Below, piece after piece: positions 44,073 to 52,869 of a stretch of 64,000 nt of DNA (position 1 is the stretch's first letter; each line of letters opens with the position of its first letter). The notes under the pieces were generated by a model. The model was not told the origin of the DNA. It did not search any database and saw nothing but the letters and a program-made list of their open reading frames with translations. The stretch is from BACL11 sp945865535 (GTDB lineage: Bacteria; Bacteroidota; Bacteroidia; Flavobacteriales; BACL11): contig CANNBA010000012.1 in NCBI GenBank assembly GCA_947502765.1, forward strand, positions 1 through 64,000, written 5' to 3'. The position numbers and the translations under genes were made by a program.

Positions 44073-44570
44073 ATGAATAAAAAAACACTTTTCAGCTTTT
44101 TAGCTATCGCATTAGTTGCATCAATTAGTTTTGGTCAAGGTAGAGCTTTGCCCAACATACAAGTAAAGACCTTAGATGGCAGTAACTTTAACATTACTAA
44201 GCTTAAAAATGATGGCAAGCCAATAGTAATCTCCTTTTGGGCTACATGGTGTAAGCCCTGTAAAAAAGAACTAAATACTATTGCGGAAGTGTATGAAGAT
44301 TGGCAAAAGAAAACTGGAGTAAAACTAGTTGCAATCTCAATTGATGATCCAAGATCAATGTCGCAAGTAGCTCCTTATGTAAATGCATCTGACTGGCAGT
44401 ATGAAGTTTATTTGGACCCAAATAATGACTTAAAAAGAGCTATGGGCGTATCAACCGCTCCACATACTTTTTTGCTAAATGGAAAAAATGAAATTGTTTG
44501 GCAGCACAGAGGTTATGTTGATGGGGATGAGGCAGAACTATTAAAAGAAATTAAAAAACTAGTAAAATAG
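44073..44570 (+). CDS. TlpA-family thiol-disulfide oxidoreductase
   Basis: 165 residues with a signal peptide (about 1-20, ending ISF before GQG). Thioredoxin fold with FWATWCKPCKKE (Cys60, Cys63), GVKLVAISIDDPRSM and the cis-Pro region VSTAPHTFLLNG. It should be a soluble periplasmic or loosely membrane-bound disulfide reductase. It leads an operon of outer-membrane-type genes: the 563-residue barrel follows by 3 bp. The context suggests reduction or isomerisation of disulfides in exported proteins encoded nearby. Confidence 0.9.
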   Translation: MNKKTLFSFLAIALVASISFGQGRALPNIQVKTLDGSNFNITKLKNDGKPIVISFWATWCKPCKKELNTIAEVYEDWQKKTGVKLVAISIDDPRSMSQVAPYVNASDWQYEVYLDPNNDLKRAMGVSTAPHTFLLNGKNEIVWQHRGYVDGDEAELLKEIKKLVK

Positions 44571-44573
44571 TTT

Positions 44574-46265
44574 ATGAAAAAGATTGCGCTCTTTATTACT
44601 ACAATTAGCATGTCTTTCTTAGGATTTTCTCAAGAAAACAATTTAGGAGAAATTCATGGCGATTTTAATCTTAACTTACAATCCTATCAAGAAGATTTAC
44701 AAATTGGAGCTAAAGCGGCTGATGAAATCATCCTCAACAATGCTTACTTAAACCTAAATTACACAAAAGGAAATTTTGCAACTGGATTACGATACGAAAG
44801 CTACCTAAATGCATTAGTCGATTACGACCCTGAATTTAAAGGTAATGGTATTGCCTACAGATATGCCACCTACAGTATTGATGGGCTAGAGATTACTGCA
44901 GGTAATTATTACGAGCAATTAGGCAGTGGACTTATTTTTAGAAGTTATGAAGAAAAAGGACTTGGAATTGACAATGCTATGGATGGAGTGCGGTTAAAAT
45001 ACAGCCCAATAGAAGGTATGTATTTAAAAACATTTATTGGAAAAAGCAGAACTTATTTTGATTATGCTGATGGTATTTTCAGAGGTGCAGATGGAGAGCT
45101 AAACATCAATGAATTATTCAATTCTGAATCCAAAACAAAAATAATTTTAGGGGGAAGTTTTGTGAGTCGATACCAAGAAAGAAGCAATCTTATCTTTAAA
45201 ATACCTCAGAACGTTAGCTCTTATGCTGGTAGAATGAACTTAAATCACGGAGGCTGGAGTTATTATGGGGAATATGCTTATAAAATTAATGACCCTGCAA
45301 ATGTTTTGACTGCAAGCAAAATGAATTATGCAAGTGGCAATGCTTTTACCCAAAACATCACTTTTTCAAAAAAAGGATTTGGAATTATAGCAGAGATGCA
45401 TAGAACGGACAATATGACTTTTAAATCAGATAGAGATAGAGATGGGAAAGCCTATTTAATCAATTATATCCCTACTTTAAGTAAGCCACATGCTTATACT
45501 TTATTAGCACTTTATCCATGCGCTACACAAGCAAATGGAGAATTTGGAATCCAATTTGATGTTTTTTACAAATTTCAAAAAGAAACTTTACTGGGGGGGG
45601 AATACGGAACAAAACTAGCTCTTAATTATTCTCGAATAAATGGCTTAAATTGGGGGAATTCATTCTTAAATGACAATACTGAACATACTCCTATGCTTAT
45701 TAGTATTAAGAATGAGGAATTGTATTTTAATGACATTAATTTAACCATAAATAAAAAATTAAATTCGAATACAGAAGCTAACTTTGTTGTAGCGAATCAA
45801 ACTTACAATAAAGATTTATTAGAAGGGCATGTTCCTGGCGATTATGGAGTTCTTAATTCAACCATACTAATTGCCGATTTAAGTTATGAAATTAAGCAAG
45901 GTCATTCTTTGAGAATGGAATTACAAAATCTGATATCTAACCAACTTGAAGATTATTCGACTAGTGGTGGGGGATATGAAAATGGAATGGAAGAGCCAGC
46001 AGAAGGTGATTGGGGTATGGCTCTTTTAGAATACACCGTTTCTCCTCATTGGTTTTTTACGGTTCAAGACATGTACAACTATGGAAATGAGTTAGAAGAA
46101 AAACAGCTGCATTATTTAAATCTAACGGCTGGTTTTATAAAAGGAGCAAACCGCTTTGAGATCGGTTACGGAAAGAAAAGAGAAGGAATATTTTGCGTTG
46201 GTGGAATATGCAAACTTGTCCCCTCATCAAACGGATTTAGTGTTAACATATCATCCAGTTTTTAA
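44574..46265 (+). CDS. Outer-membrane beta-barrel protein (DUF6029-like)
   Basis: 563 residues. Signal peptide about 1-19 (ending LGFS before QEN). The rest is a series of amphipathic strands with NNAYLNLNYTKGNFATGLRYE, EITAGNYYEQLGSGLIFRSYEE and a C-terminal aromatic strand (GFSVNISSSF), an outer-membrane barrel profile. I associate it with the DUF6029 family often found next to TlpA and Omp28-like proteins. An eight-G run at 45593-45600 is in frame here but could slip. Function is unknown; a channel or transporter for the neighbouring redox proteins is one guess. Confidence 0.75.
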   Translation: MKKIALFITTISMSFLGFSQENNLGEIHGDFNLNLQSYQEDLQIGAKAADEIILNNAYLNLNYTKGNFATGLRYESYLNALVDYDPEFKGNGIAYRYATYSIDGLEITAGNYYEQLGSGLIFRSYEEKGLGIDNAMDGVRLKYSPIEGMYLKTFIGKSRTYFDYADGIFRGADGELNINELFNSESKTKIILGGSFVSRYQERSNLIFKIPQNVSSYAGRMNLNHGGWSYYGEYAYKINDPANVLTASKMNYASGNAFTQNITFSKKGFGIIAEMHRTDNMTFKSDRDRDGKAYLINYIPTLSKPHAYTLLALYPCATQANGEFGIQFDVFYKFQKETLLGGEYGTKLALNYSRINGLNWGNSFLNDNTEHTPMLISIKNEELYFNDINLTINKKLNSNTEANFVVANQTYNKDLLEGHVPGDYGVLNSTILIADLSYEIKQGHSLRMELQNLISNQLEDYSTSGGGYENGMEEPAEGDWGMALLEYTVSPHWFFTVQDMYNYGNELEEKQLHYLNLTAGFIKGANRFEIGYGKKREGIFCVGGICKLVPSSNGFSVNISSSF

Positions 46266-46266
46266 A

Positions 46267-47139
46267 ATGAAAAAATACATCACACTACTAAGCATAATTT
46301 TCACAATATCAGCTTGTGATAAAATTGAGGGGCCATACATTATAAATTCGGATTCATATGTAAATCCTGACAAGAAAGTTCTTGTAGAAGATTTTACAGG
46401 ACATTTATGTCCTAATTGCCCTGATGCTGCACGAGAGTTAGAGGCAATTCATGATATTTATGGAGATCAAATAATTAGTATGGCTATACATGTAAGTAAA
46501 TCTTTTGCAAGACCATACCCATCTAGTCAAGCTCCAAATTTTCAATATGACTTCAGAACAAATTGGGGAGATAACTGGGATGCCTTTTTTGGGATTTCTA
46601 ATGTTGGGCTACCAAGAGGAATGGTTAACAGGATTGGCTATCAAAATGACTCTCATAAATTAGGAAAAGATGAGTGGGCAAGTGCAGTTGCTCTTGAACT
46701 TAAGAAAGAAGTTGACTTTAAAATTTCAATAAATGCCGATACAAACACAATTACAATTTCATCAACATTAGAAAATGCTGTAGTTAATAATTACAATCTT
46801 GTTGTGTGCTTAACAGAAAGTAATATTATCAATTGGCAAAAAGATGGACAAGAAAATGTTGAAAATTATACGCATAATCATGTTTTAAGAACAGTTATTT
46901 ATAACGACAAATTATCTGCTCAAACGAATTTTGAAAGTGGTGAAGTTGTAGAAAATAACTTTGAAATTAGCCTATCTGAATTAGAACAATACAATATTAA
47001 TTACTCAACAAATACTGCCGAATTAGGCAATGGCAATGCGGGTGGTTGGAATGCGGCAAATATGTCAGTTGTTGCTTATATTTACAATACAATTACTAAA
47101 GAGATTGTGCAGGTTGAAGAAGCACATTTAACTAATTAA
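46267..47139 (+). CDS. Omp28-related lipoprotein with thioredoxin-like CxxC
   Basis: 290 residues from the ATG at 46267, one base after the previous stop; an earlier in-frame start lies inside the upstream gene and would bury the signal peptide. The lipoprotein signal ends TISAC with Cys17. The mature part starts with VLVEDFTGHLCPNCPDAARE (Cys48, Cys51), the Omp28-type thioredoxin-like motif, then SMAIHVSKSFA and VGLPRGMVNR (cis-Pro-like), and a C-terminal Ig-like domain (about 165-290) ending IVQVEEAHLTN. It is probably anchored in the outer membrane and possibly surface exposed. Confidence 0.85.
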   Translation: MKKYITLLSIIFTISACDKIEGPYIINSDSYVNPDKKVLVEDFTGHLCPNCPDAARELEAIHDIYGDQIISMAIHVSKSFARPYPSSQAPNFQYDFRTNWGDNWDAFFGISNVGLPRGMVNRIGYQNDSHKLGKDEWASAVALELKKEVDFKISINADTNTITISSTLENAVVNNYNLVVCLTESNIINWQKDGQENVENYTHNHVLRTVIYNDKLSAQTNFESGEVVENNFEISLSELEQYNINYSTNTAELGNGNAGGWNAANMSVVAYIYNTITKEIVQVEEAHLTN

Positions 47140-47149
47140 AATTACTAGT

Positions 47150-48076
47150 ATGAAAAAATTACTATTTACATTTTTAGCTGGGTTTATTGGATTTACATCT
47201 TATGGGCAAGCAGATGAAATTATAGATGGGAAAAGCTTAATTAAAGCCTATATTAGTCCATTAGGAAATAGCTTTGGTGCTGCTTTGAATAACGGATGGT
47301 ATAATACTGCTAAGCCCCATAAACTAGGTGGTTTTGATGTTACTATTACTGCCAACATTGTAATAGTTCCTCCTAATGCAAAAACATTTAATGTCTCCGA
47401 ATCGAATGGAAACACATTTAAAGGTGTTGAAACTCCAACAATTTTAGGTAATGGAAATGGATCTCAAGTTACTTATAGTGAGGCACAATACGATATGCCA
47501 AAAGGGCTTAATATACCTGTTATTCCTCTGCCAATGTTACAAGCCGGAGTTGGCTTAATAAAAAGTACAGAAATAGATGTCCGATATATGCCAGAACTTA
47601 AAATTTGCAATGCTGGTAAGATGGGTTTATTTGGGATAGGATTAAAACATGATATCTTACAATGGTTACCTATTGTGGATAAAATTCCGATAGATCTTTC
47701 GGTACAAGCAGGCTACACAAAGCTTAGTTCAGAAATTAAACTTATAGAACCTACGAGCACCACATCTCCCCAAGCAAACTTAGATGTTTCTGCAACCACA
47801 ATAAATCTAATACTCTCAAAAAAATTATTAATGTTTACTCCATATTTAGGATTAGGCTATAACTCAACAAAAACAACTTTTAATATTAATGGGGATTACA
47901 ATATAGCTGGATTACCTATTGATATAGATGAGTTGACAAAATTAGATTTTGAAAGCAATAATTTTAGAGCAAATATTGGTTTTAGGTTTAATATTGCTGT
48001 GCTTGCATTACAGGCTAATTATACTTTTGCAGAGTACCCAACTGCAACTCTTGGGCTTGGAGTTAGTTTGAGATAA
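47150..48076 (+). CDS. Exported beta-barrel-like protein (DUF6588-like), function unknown
   Basis: 308 residues with a signal peptide (about 1-19, ending SYG before QAD). Conserved-looking segments: ISPLGNSFGAALNNGWYNTAKPHK, GFDVTITANIVIVP, TEIDVRYMPEL and FGIGLKHDILQWLP, ending with aromatic strands (YTFAEYPTATLGLGVSLR) suited to outer-membrane insertion. I associate the pattern with DUF6588. It lies 10 bp after the Omp28-like gene and 1 bp before the next barrel, so it belongs to the same operon. Confidence 0.7.
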   Translation: MKKLLFTFLAGFIGFTSYGQADEIIDGKSLIKAYISPLGNSFGAALNNGWYNTAKPHKLGGFDVTITANIVIVPPNAKTFNVSESNGNTFKGVETPTILGNGNGSQVTYSEAQYDMPKGLNIPVIPLPMLQAGVGLIKSTEIDVRYMPELKICNAGKMGLFGIGLKHDILQWLPIVDKIPIDLSVQAGYTKLSSEIKLIEPTSTTSPQANLDVSATTINLILSKKLLMFTPYLGLGYNSTKTTFNINGDYNIAGLPIDIDELTKLDFESNNFRANIGFRFNIAVLALQANYTFAEYPTATLGLGVSLR

Positions 48077-48077
48077 T

Positions 48078-48689
48078 ATGATAAAGAAATTTGCAATAAT
48101 CCTTAGTTGTGGATTTCTAACTTTTAGCATTCAAGCGCAAGATTTTGGTGGTGGAGTTATTTTAGGGCTTAGCACCTCACAAGTGGGAGGAGATAATCTA
48201 GCAGGGTTCCATAAAGCAGGTTTATTACTAGGTGTTTTTGCAAATAAATCTATCACAGAACTTTTAAGTTTTCAAATGGAGATGACCTATATCCAAAAAG
48301 GAAGTAACAACCCGAACATGAATAATCCTGAACATCCAAATTTGCTTCCAGATATTTCTCTTTCATACATAGAAGTACCATTATTATTACAATATCATCA
48401 AAGCGATAAGTTAAAAATTGAAGGGGGTGTACTAACAGCTTACCTAGTTGATGGTCATTATAATGACTTAAGTGGGGAAATGCCTAATGAACCAAATCCA
48501 TTTATCAGTTATGATATTGGCTTATTGCTTGGGATTGACTATAAATATTCTGAAAATATTAGTTTAAATACAAGAATTAGAAATTCCATTTTACCAATTG
48601 GTTCTGAAGATTACAAAAATTTAGATTCAGACTTCAAAAAAGGAAAATACAATTCCGTTTTAAGTTTCGCTTTACATTATAATTTCTAA
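48078..48689 (+). CDS. Small outer-membrane beta-barrel protein (PorT-like family)
   Basis: 203 residues, signal peptide about 1-20 (ending SIQA before QDF). Eight-strand-like barrel pattern: GGVILGLSTSQVGGDNLAGFHKAG, LSFQMEMTYIQKGS, LSYIEVPLLLQYH and a C-terminal YNSVLSFALHYNF. SYIEVPLLL is the hallmark of the PorT-type outer-membrane beta-barrel family. Members near T9SS genes can help secretion, but most have no known role. It shares TAATG with the ubiX start. Confidence 0.8.
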   Translation: MIKKFAIILSCGFLTFSIQAQDFGGGVILGLSTSQVGGDNLAGFHKAGLLLGVFANKSITELLSFQMEMTYIQKGSNNPNMNNPEHPNLLPDISLSYIEVPLLLQYHQSDKLKIEGGVLTAYLVDGHYNDLSGEMPNEPNPFISYDIGLLLGIDYKYSENISLNTRIRNSILPIGSEDYKNLDSDFKKGKYNSVLSFALHYNF

Positions 48690-49255
48690 TGAACAAAAAA
48701 CACAAAATAATAGTTGCAGTTTCAGGAGCAAGTGGAGCAATCTATGCCAAAGTTTTATTTGATAAATTGGTCCAATTAAATAACCAAATAGAAAAAATTG
48801 GAGTCCTAATGTCTGATAATGCCAAGTATGTTTGGGAGCAAGAGCTTGGCAATACTGATTACAAAAATTACCCTTTTACATTTTATAACAAAATGGATTT
48901 TATGGCTCCTTTTGCCAGTGGATCTGCAAATTACGGAACAATGATAATATGCCCATCATCAATGGGAACTATGGGGCGTATTGCTAGTGGAATAAGTGAT
49001 GATTTAACAACAAGAGCAGCTGATGTAATCCTAAAAGAAAGACGAAAACTTATTATTGTAGCAAGAGAAACTCCTTTAAGTTTAATACACATTAATAATA
49101 TGAAGTTAATTACAGAGGCTGGTGGAATTATCTGCCCCGCAACCCCTTCTTTTTATAGCAAGCCTCAAACTTTTGAAGAACTGGCTGCTACAGTAATTGA
49201 TAGAGTATTAACACTCTCAGGTTTACAAAACGATTCATATAGTTGGAACGAATAA
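48689..49255 (+). CDS. ubiX: Flavin prenyltransferase UbiX
   Basis: 188 residues, family length. IIVAVSGASGAIYAKVLFDKL (nucleotide-binding N-terminus), MIICPSSMGTMGRIASGISDDLTTRAADV, RRKLIIVARETPLSLIHINNM and GGIICPATPSFYSKPQTFEEL are the canonical UbiX segments. It makes prenylated FMN from FMNH2 and dimethylallyl phosphate for UbiD-type decarboxylases. No ubiD is in the window. It overlaps the end of the PorT-like gene by one base. Confidence 0.96.
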   Translation: MNKKHKIIVAVSGASGAIYAKVLFDKLVQLNNQIEKIGVLMSDNAKYVWEQELGNTDYKNYPFTFYNKMDFMAPFASGSANYGTMIICPSSMGTMGRIASGISDDLTTRAADVILKERRKLIIVARETPLSLIHINNMKLITEAGGIICPATPSFYSKPQTFEELAATVIDRVLTLSGLQNDSYSWNE

Positions 49256-49304
49256 TAATAAATTTCTGAGTTTTGTGTTATTGTAATTGTAAACATTAAA
49301 TATT

Positions 49305-49490
49305 ATGTTAGAATTCAGTAAAAAAATCCTAAGTAAAGTTAGTTTTGATAAAAATCTTTTCAAAAAAGAACTTTCAAAAAGCATAAGATGGTTGAGTAAA
49401 AAGGAAGTATTAACTTTAAAAATATGGGCACTTACTACTTTTTCGCAATACAAAAATACTATCCAAGAAGTTTTTGATCAAATCTCTTAA
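49305..49490 (+). CDS. Small uncharacterised protein, 61 residues
   Basis: MLEFSKKILSKVSFDKNLF, then KKELSKSIRWLSKKEVLTLKI and FSQYKNTIQEVFDQIS. A basic helical protein with no signal peptide or membrane helix. I believe similar 60-residue proteins occur in Flavobacteriia (SKKIL.KVSFD..LF.KEL pattern), which is why I prefer it to the opposite-strand reading. Its stop overlaps the ruvB stop. No function can be given. Confidence 0.65.
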   Translation: MLEFSKKILSKVSFDKNLFKKELSKSIRWLSKKEVLTLKIWALTTFSQYKNTIQEVFDQIS

Positions 49491-50506
49491 AATAGATTTC
49501 CTTGATCAGCCGGTTTTACTTTTCCTAAATGCTTAAATGCAAGTTCAGTGGCTTGCCTTCCTCTTGGTGTTCGCATCAGATAACCTTCCATTATTAGAAA
49601 AGGCTCGTAAACTTCCTCAATAGTTCCTGCTTGCTCTCCTACTGCAGTTGCAATAGTTGTAAGTCCAACAGGGCCTCCCTTGAATTTATCAATAATCGCA
49701 GATAAAATTCTATTATCCATCTCATCTAGCCCATGCTCATCAACATTTAAAGCTTCTAATGAATATTTAGTAATTTTCATATCAATATTACCATCTCCTT
49801 TTATCTGGGCAAAATCTCTCACTCTTCTAAGTAGTGCATTTGCAATTCTAGGGGTTCCTCTACTTCTTCTTGCAATTTCTGATGCTGCTTCTTTAGCAAT
49901 ACCAATATCCAAAATAGAAGAGGATCTGTTTATAATTTTTGATAATAAATCTAGCTGATAATATTCCAACCTGCAATTAATACCAAAACGAGCTCTTAGT
50001 GGAGAGGTTAGTAAGCCTGAACGAGTTGTTGCCCCAATTAAAGTAAAGGGATTTATTTTTATTTGGACAGATCGTGCATTGGGTCCTGATTCAATCATGA
50101 TATCAATTTGATAATCCTCCATAGCAGAATACAAATACTCTTCCACGATTGGATTTAATCTATGTATCTCATCTATAAATAAAACATCTCTTTCTTCCAA
50201 GTTTGTGAGTAGTCCTGCCAAATCTCCAGGCTTATCAAGTACCGGTCCAGAAGTGGTTTTTATATTTACCCCAAGTTCATTTGCTATAATATTGCCCAGT
50301 GTAGTTTTTCCAAGCCCTGGAGGGCCGTGTAATAGCACGTGATCCAAAGCGTCTTGTCTTTTTTTTGCAGCTTCAATAAAAACCTTAAGATTATCAACTA
50401 TTTTATCTTGACCTTCAAAATCAACAAATAGTTTAGGGCGTAAAACCTGCTCTATCTCAAATTCTTCATTAAAGCCATCTTGCTCAATTTCATAATCTTC
50501 ATTCAT
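49487..50506 (-). CDS. ruvB: Holliday junction branch migration ATPase RuvB
   Basis: 339 residues. Conserved N-terminal LRPKLFVDFEGQDKIVDNL, Walker A LLHGPPGLGKTTLGNIIA, Walker B LFIDEIHRLNP, sensor 1 TLIGATTRSGLLTSPLRARFG (with arginine finger), and the C-terminal winged helix GPVGLTTIATAVGEQAGTIEEVYEPFL with TPRGRQATELAF. Hexameric motor that drives branch migration with RuvA. The ATG is at 50504-50506. Confidence 0.97.
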   Translation of the reverse strand: MNEDYEIEQDGFNEEFEIEQVLRPKLFVDFEGQDKIVDNLKVFIEAAKKRQDALDHVLLHGPPGLGKTTLGNIIANELGVNIKTTSGPVLDKPGDLAGLLTNLEERDVLFIDEIHRLNPIVEEYLYSAMEDYQIDIMIESGPNARSVQIKINPFTLIGATTRSGLLTSPLRARFGINCRLEYYQLDLLSKIINRSSSILDIGIAKEAASEIARRSRGTPRIANALLRRVRDFAQIKGDGNIDMKITKYSLEALNVDEHGLDEMDNRILSAIIDKFKGGPVGLTTIATAVGEQAGTIEEVYEPFLIMEGYLMRTPRGRQATELAFKHLGKVKPADQGNLF

Positions 50507-50513
50507 ATACTAG

Positions 50514-50521
50514 CAAAAATA
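50514..50521 (-). promoter_or_regulatory. -7 element of ruvB
   Basis: Minus strand TATTTTTG only 7 bp before the ATG, implying a nearly leaderless transcript if used. It lies directly after the actF terminator. Confidence 0.35.
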
Positions 50522-50528
50522 AGCATAA

Positions 50529-50556
50529 AAAAAGGTCAGATTAATCTGACCTTTTA
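50529..50556 (-). terminator. Terminator of the act operon
   Basis: AAAAGGTCAGA (50530-50540), loop TTAA, TCTGACCTTTT (50545-50555), followed on the minus strand by a T run. Perfect 11-bp stem, 22 bp past the actF stop. Confidence 0.9.
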
Positions 50557-50577
50557 AAATATATCAACAACACCATT

Positions 50578-51762
50578 TTATGTATGTAAGTGTTTGGACT
50601 CATCTAAGAAAGGATGATTTTTAGTTTCTAAAGGTGCTTTTGTTAAAGTATTTAACGTTAAGTAAATTAACAGTCCAGCAAAACCTAATCCCATTCCGAT
50701 CTCAGTAAAACCAATATGGCCATGCGTTCCTAAAGTTCCTGGCGCGACTAATAAATAAGAATTGAGCCAATGGCCAAGTAATATTACGCAACTAACAAAA
50801 ATTAATCTGCTACTGTTTCTTTTGGCATCTCTACTCATTAATAAAATAATTGGAAAAAGGAAATTAATAAGCATACTGAACCAGAATAAAAATTTGTAAT
50901 TTTTAACTTCAAGCCTTGCCGTAAAATAAGTTACTTCTTCAGGAATATTGGCATACCAAATTAACATAAACTGTGAAAACCACATATAAGTCCAAACTAA
51001 AGAGAAAGCAAAAATCCATTTTCCTAAGTCATGAATATGACTTTCATTTACATCTTTTAAATACCCTTGTCTTTTTAAATACAGTGTGAATAAAAAGATT
51101 GTGGTAAAACCAATCGCACTCCATTCAGCAAAAACATACCAACCAAAAATAGTGGAGAACCAGTGCGCGTCAATCGACATAATCCAGTCCCAAGATGCCA
51201 TTGCAGAAGTAACTGCAAAAAACACCATGAACCAAGCTGAAGTGCTAACCCCTTTAAAATGAATTCCTGGTCCTGATTGCTTATCTTCAAGTAGAGATAA
51301 TGATCTTAATTTTTTAGCAAAATAATTCCATCCTAATAAGTAAACTATTGTTCTAATAACAAAGAAAGTTGCATTTAAATAAGGCTCTTTTCCCGATATT
51401 ATTCGATCATAGTGTTCGCTTGCAGGATCCATAATTCCCTCATGTAACCAGTGATAAATATGATTCCAATGCATAATAGAAGCAATCATAATGAATAGCA
51501 TAATTCCACTAAACACTGGAAGTGCTCCCATAATTGCTTCTGGTACTCTCTTAAGGACAATTGACCATCCGGCTTCCGCAACATATTGCAAAGCCACAAA
51601 GAATACTGCAAATACTGATATTCCTAAATAAAAGTAGGTGTTGAATAAAAGTGCAGGCCAAGCTCCGTGGGGATTTGAAACAAATCCAAAAATTACTGTT
51701 ATAATCCCAATAGCCATAAGGGCCATAGAAAAATTCTTTGCTTTTTTATCTATTGTAAACAT
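50578..51762 (-). CDS. actF: Alternative complex III subunit ActF (quinone-binding membrane subunit)
   Basis: 394 residues with about ten membrane helices. SWDWIMSIDAHWFSTIFGWYVFA, HDLGKWIFAFSLVWTYMWFSQFMLIWYANIPEE and GHWLNSYLLVAPG are typical of ActF, a smaller homologue of the NrfD-like ActC. In the complex it lies in the membrane with ActC and takes part in quinol oxidation or proton movement. Last gene of actABCDEF, 1 bp after actE. No cytochrome oxidase genes follow. Confidence 0.93.
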   Translation of the reverse strand: MFTIDKKAKNFSMALMAIGIITVIFGFVSNPHGAWPALLFNTYFYLGISVFAVFFVALQYVAEAGWSIVLKRVPEAIMGALPVFSGIMLFIMIASIMHWNHIYHWLHEGIMDPASEHYDRIISGKEPYLNATFFVIRTIVYLLGWNYFAKKLRSLSLLEDKQSGPGIHFKGVSTSAWFMVFFAVTSAMASWDWIMSIDAHWFSTIFGWYVFAEWSAIGFTTIFLFTLYLKRQGYLKDVNESHIHDLGKWIFAFSLVWTYMWFSQFMLIWYANIPEEVTYFTARLEVKNYKFLFWFSMLINFLFPIILLMSRDAKRNSSRLIFVSCVILLGHWLNSYLLVAPGTLGTHGHIGFTEIGMGLGFAGLLIYLTLNTLTKAPLETKNHPFLDESKHLHT

Positions 51763-51763
51763 T

Positions 51764-52345
51764 CTAATTCTCTTTTAATTTTTCGCCTTGTAACTTTTGA
51801 ACATGAAGTACAATCTTCCACCTCTCTTGTTCAGTAATTTGAGAAGCATGAGGCCCCATTGCATTTAAACCATATGTAATAGCATGGAAAATATGGCCAG
51901 ATTTTAATTGATTCATTGGGACGTCTGCTCTTCTTAATAATTTAGCGTCATTATAATGAGGTACTGCAGAATAAATTGGATGTTTAATTGTTCCATCTCC
52001 CGCACCTGTTGCTCCGTGACAATGCTGACAAAACATTCCATAAAGGGCTTGGCCATCTGCTAAGTTTTTTTCATTATTTTCTAGTGGATTAACTACTGTA
52101 TTTCCTGCAGCTAAATATCCTTCTAAAGTATTGTCATAATTAAAGGCTAATAATTTTCCTTTAGCAATAGTCCCTTTTACAGGCTTTCCGTCATAATTTT
52201 CTATATTGTGCTCTTCATAAGTTTCTATACTTGGAGAGCGGTACATATTAGGCATATATTCGTATCCAGGACTAGAATCCCCTCCGCAAGAAGTAAAGAA
52301 TATAACTGCTATAATAAATACGGTTGTTGTTAATAGTTTATTCAT
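51764..52345 (-). CDS. actE: Alternative complex III subunit ActE (mono-heme c lipoprotein)
   Basis: 193 residues. Lipoprotein signal ending FFTSC (Cys20). Conserved PGYEYMPNMYRSPSIETYE follows, then one heme c site CQHCH (106-110) in YGMFCQHCHGATGAGDG, with an axial-ligand Met candidate in GLNAMGPHASQI. It accepts electrons from ActA and passes them to the terminal oxidase or a soluble cytochrome. It is tethered to the outer leaflet of the inner membrane. Confidence 0.95.
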   Translation of the reverse strand: MNKLLTTTVFIIAVIFFTSCGGDSSPGYEYMPNMYRSPSIETYEEHNIENYDGKPVKGTIAKGKLLAFNYDNTLEGYLAAGNTVVNPLENNEKNLADGQALYGMFCQHCHGATGAGDGTIKHPIYSAVPHYNDAKLLRRADVPMNQLKSGHIFHAITYGLNAMGPHASQITEQERWKIVLHVQKLQGEKLKEN

Positions 52346-52347
52346 AA

Positions 52348-52869
52348 TTAAGCATCTTTTTCATTAATTTCTGAAGCCCCTGTCTTAGCAAGTATATTTT
52401 TTACAGAAGATGCATCACCTTCAACCTCAATCTCCATTAAAAATTTATCGTCTGTAGTTCTTGGATCAGGACTTCCAGATTTTCCTCCTGGGAACAAGCC
52501 ACATCTTATCAAATAAGTAATTGACATGAGGTGGGCAGCAAACATTACAGTACATTCAAATAAGATAGGAACAAAAGCCGGCATGTTATGATAGAAAGTC
52601 CAATTTGGCTTACCTCCAATATTTTGTGGCCAATCAATTATCATAATATTATAAATCATTAAAGCACCTAATGAAAGTCCTATACAACCATATATAAAAG
52701 CTGTAATTGCCATTCTTGTTTCTTTTAGACCTAAAGCTTTATCCAATCCATGTACTGGAAAAGGAGAATAAACTTCCTTAATATCAATATTATTGGCACG
52801 GATTTCTTTTACTGAAGAAAGCAGAACTTCTTCATCATCAAAAATACCGTATATTGTTTTTGTACTCAT
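52348..52869 (-). CDS. actD: Alternative complex III subunit ActD (DUF3341)
   Basis: 173 residues. N-terminal cytoplasmic domain (TIYGIFDDEEVLLSSVKEIRANN, VYSPFPVHGLDKALGL), two membrane helices (about 54-75 and 100-122) and a C-terminal cytoplasmic tail with a DPRTTDDKFLMEIE segment, all typical of DUF3341/ActD. Structural subunit. Its ATG overlaps the actC stop by one base. Confidence 0.93.
   Translation of the reverse strand: MSTKTIYGIFDDEEVLLSSVKEIRANNIDIKEVYSPFPVHGLDKALGLKETRMAITAFIYGCIGLSLGALMIYNIMIIDWPQNIGGKPNWTFYHNMPAFVPILFECTVMFAAHLMSITYLIRCGLFPGGKSGSPDPRTTDDKFLMEIEVEGDASSVKNILAKTGASEINEKDA

Noticed and set aside
46156..46266. Longer Omp28-like protein starting inside the upstream gene
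   Set aside because: The extension is out-of-frame reading of the barrel gene and would bury the lipoprotein signal that starts at 46267.
49235..49453. Reverse-strand frame opposite the 61-residue gene
   Set aside because: No recognisable motif and no promoter or ribosome-binding signal; the plus-strand 61-residue protein looks like a conserved family.
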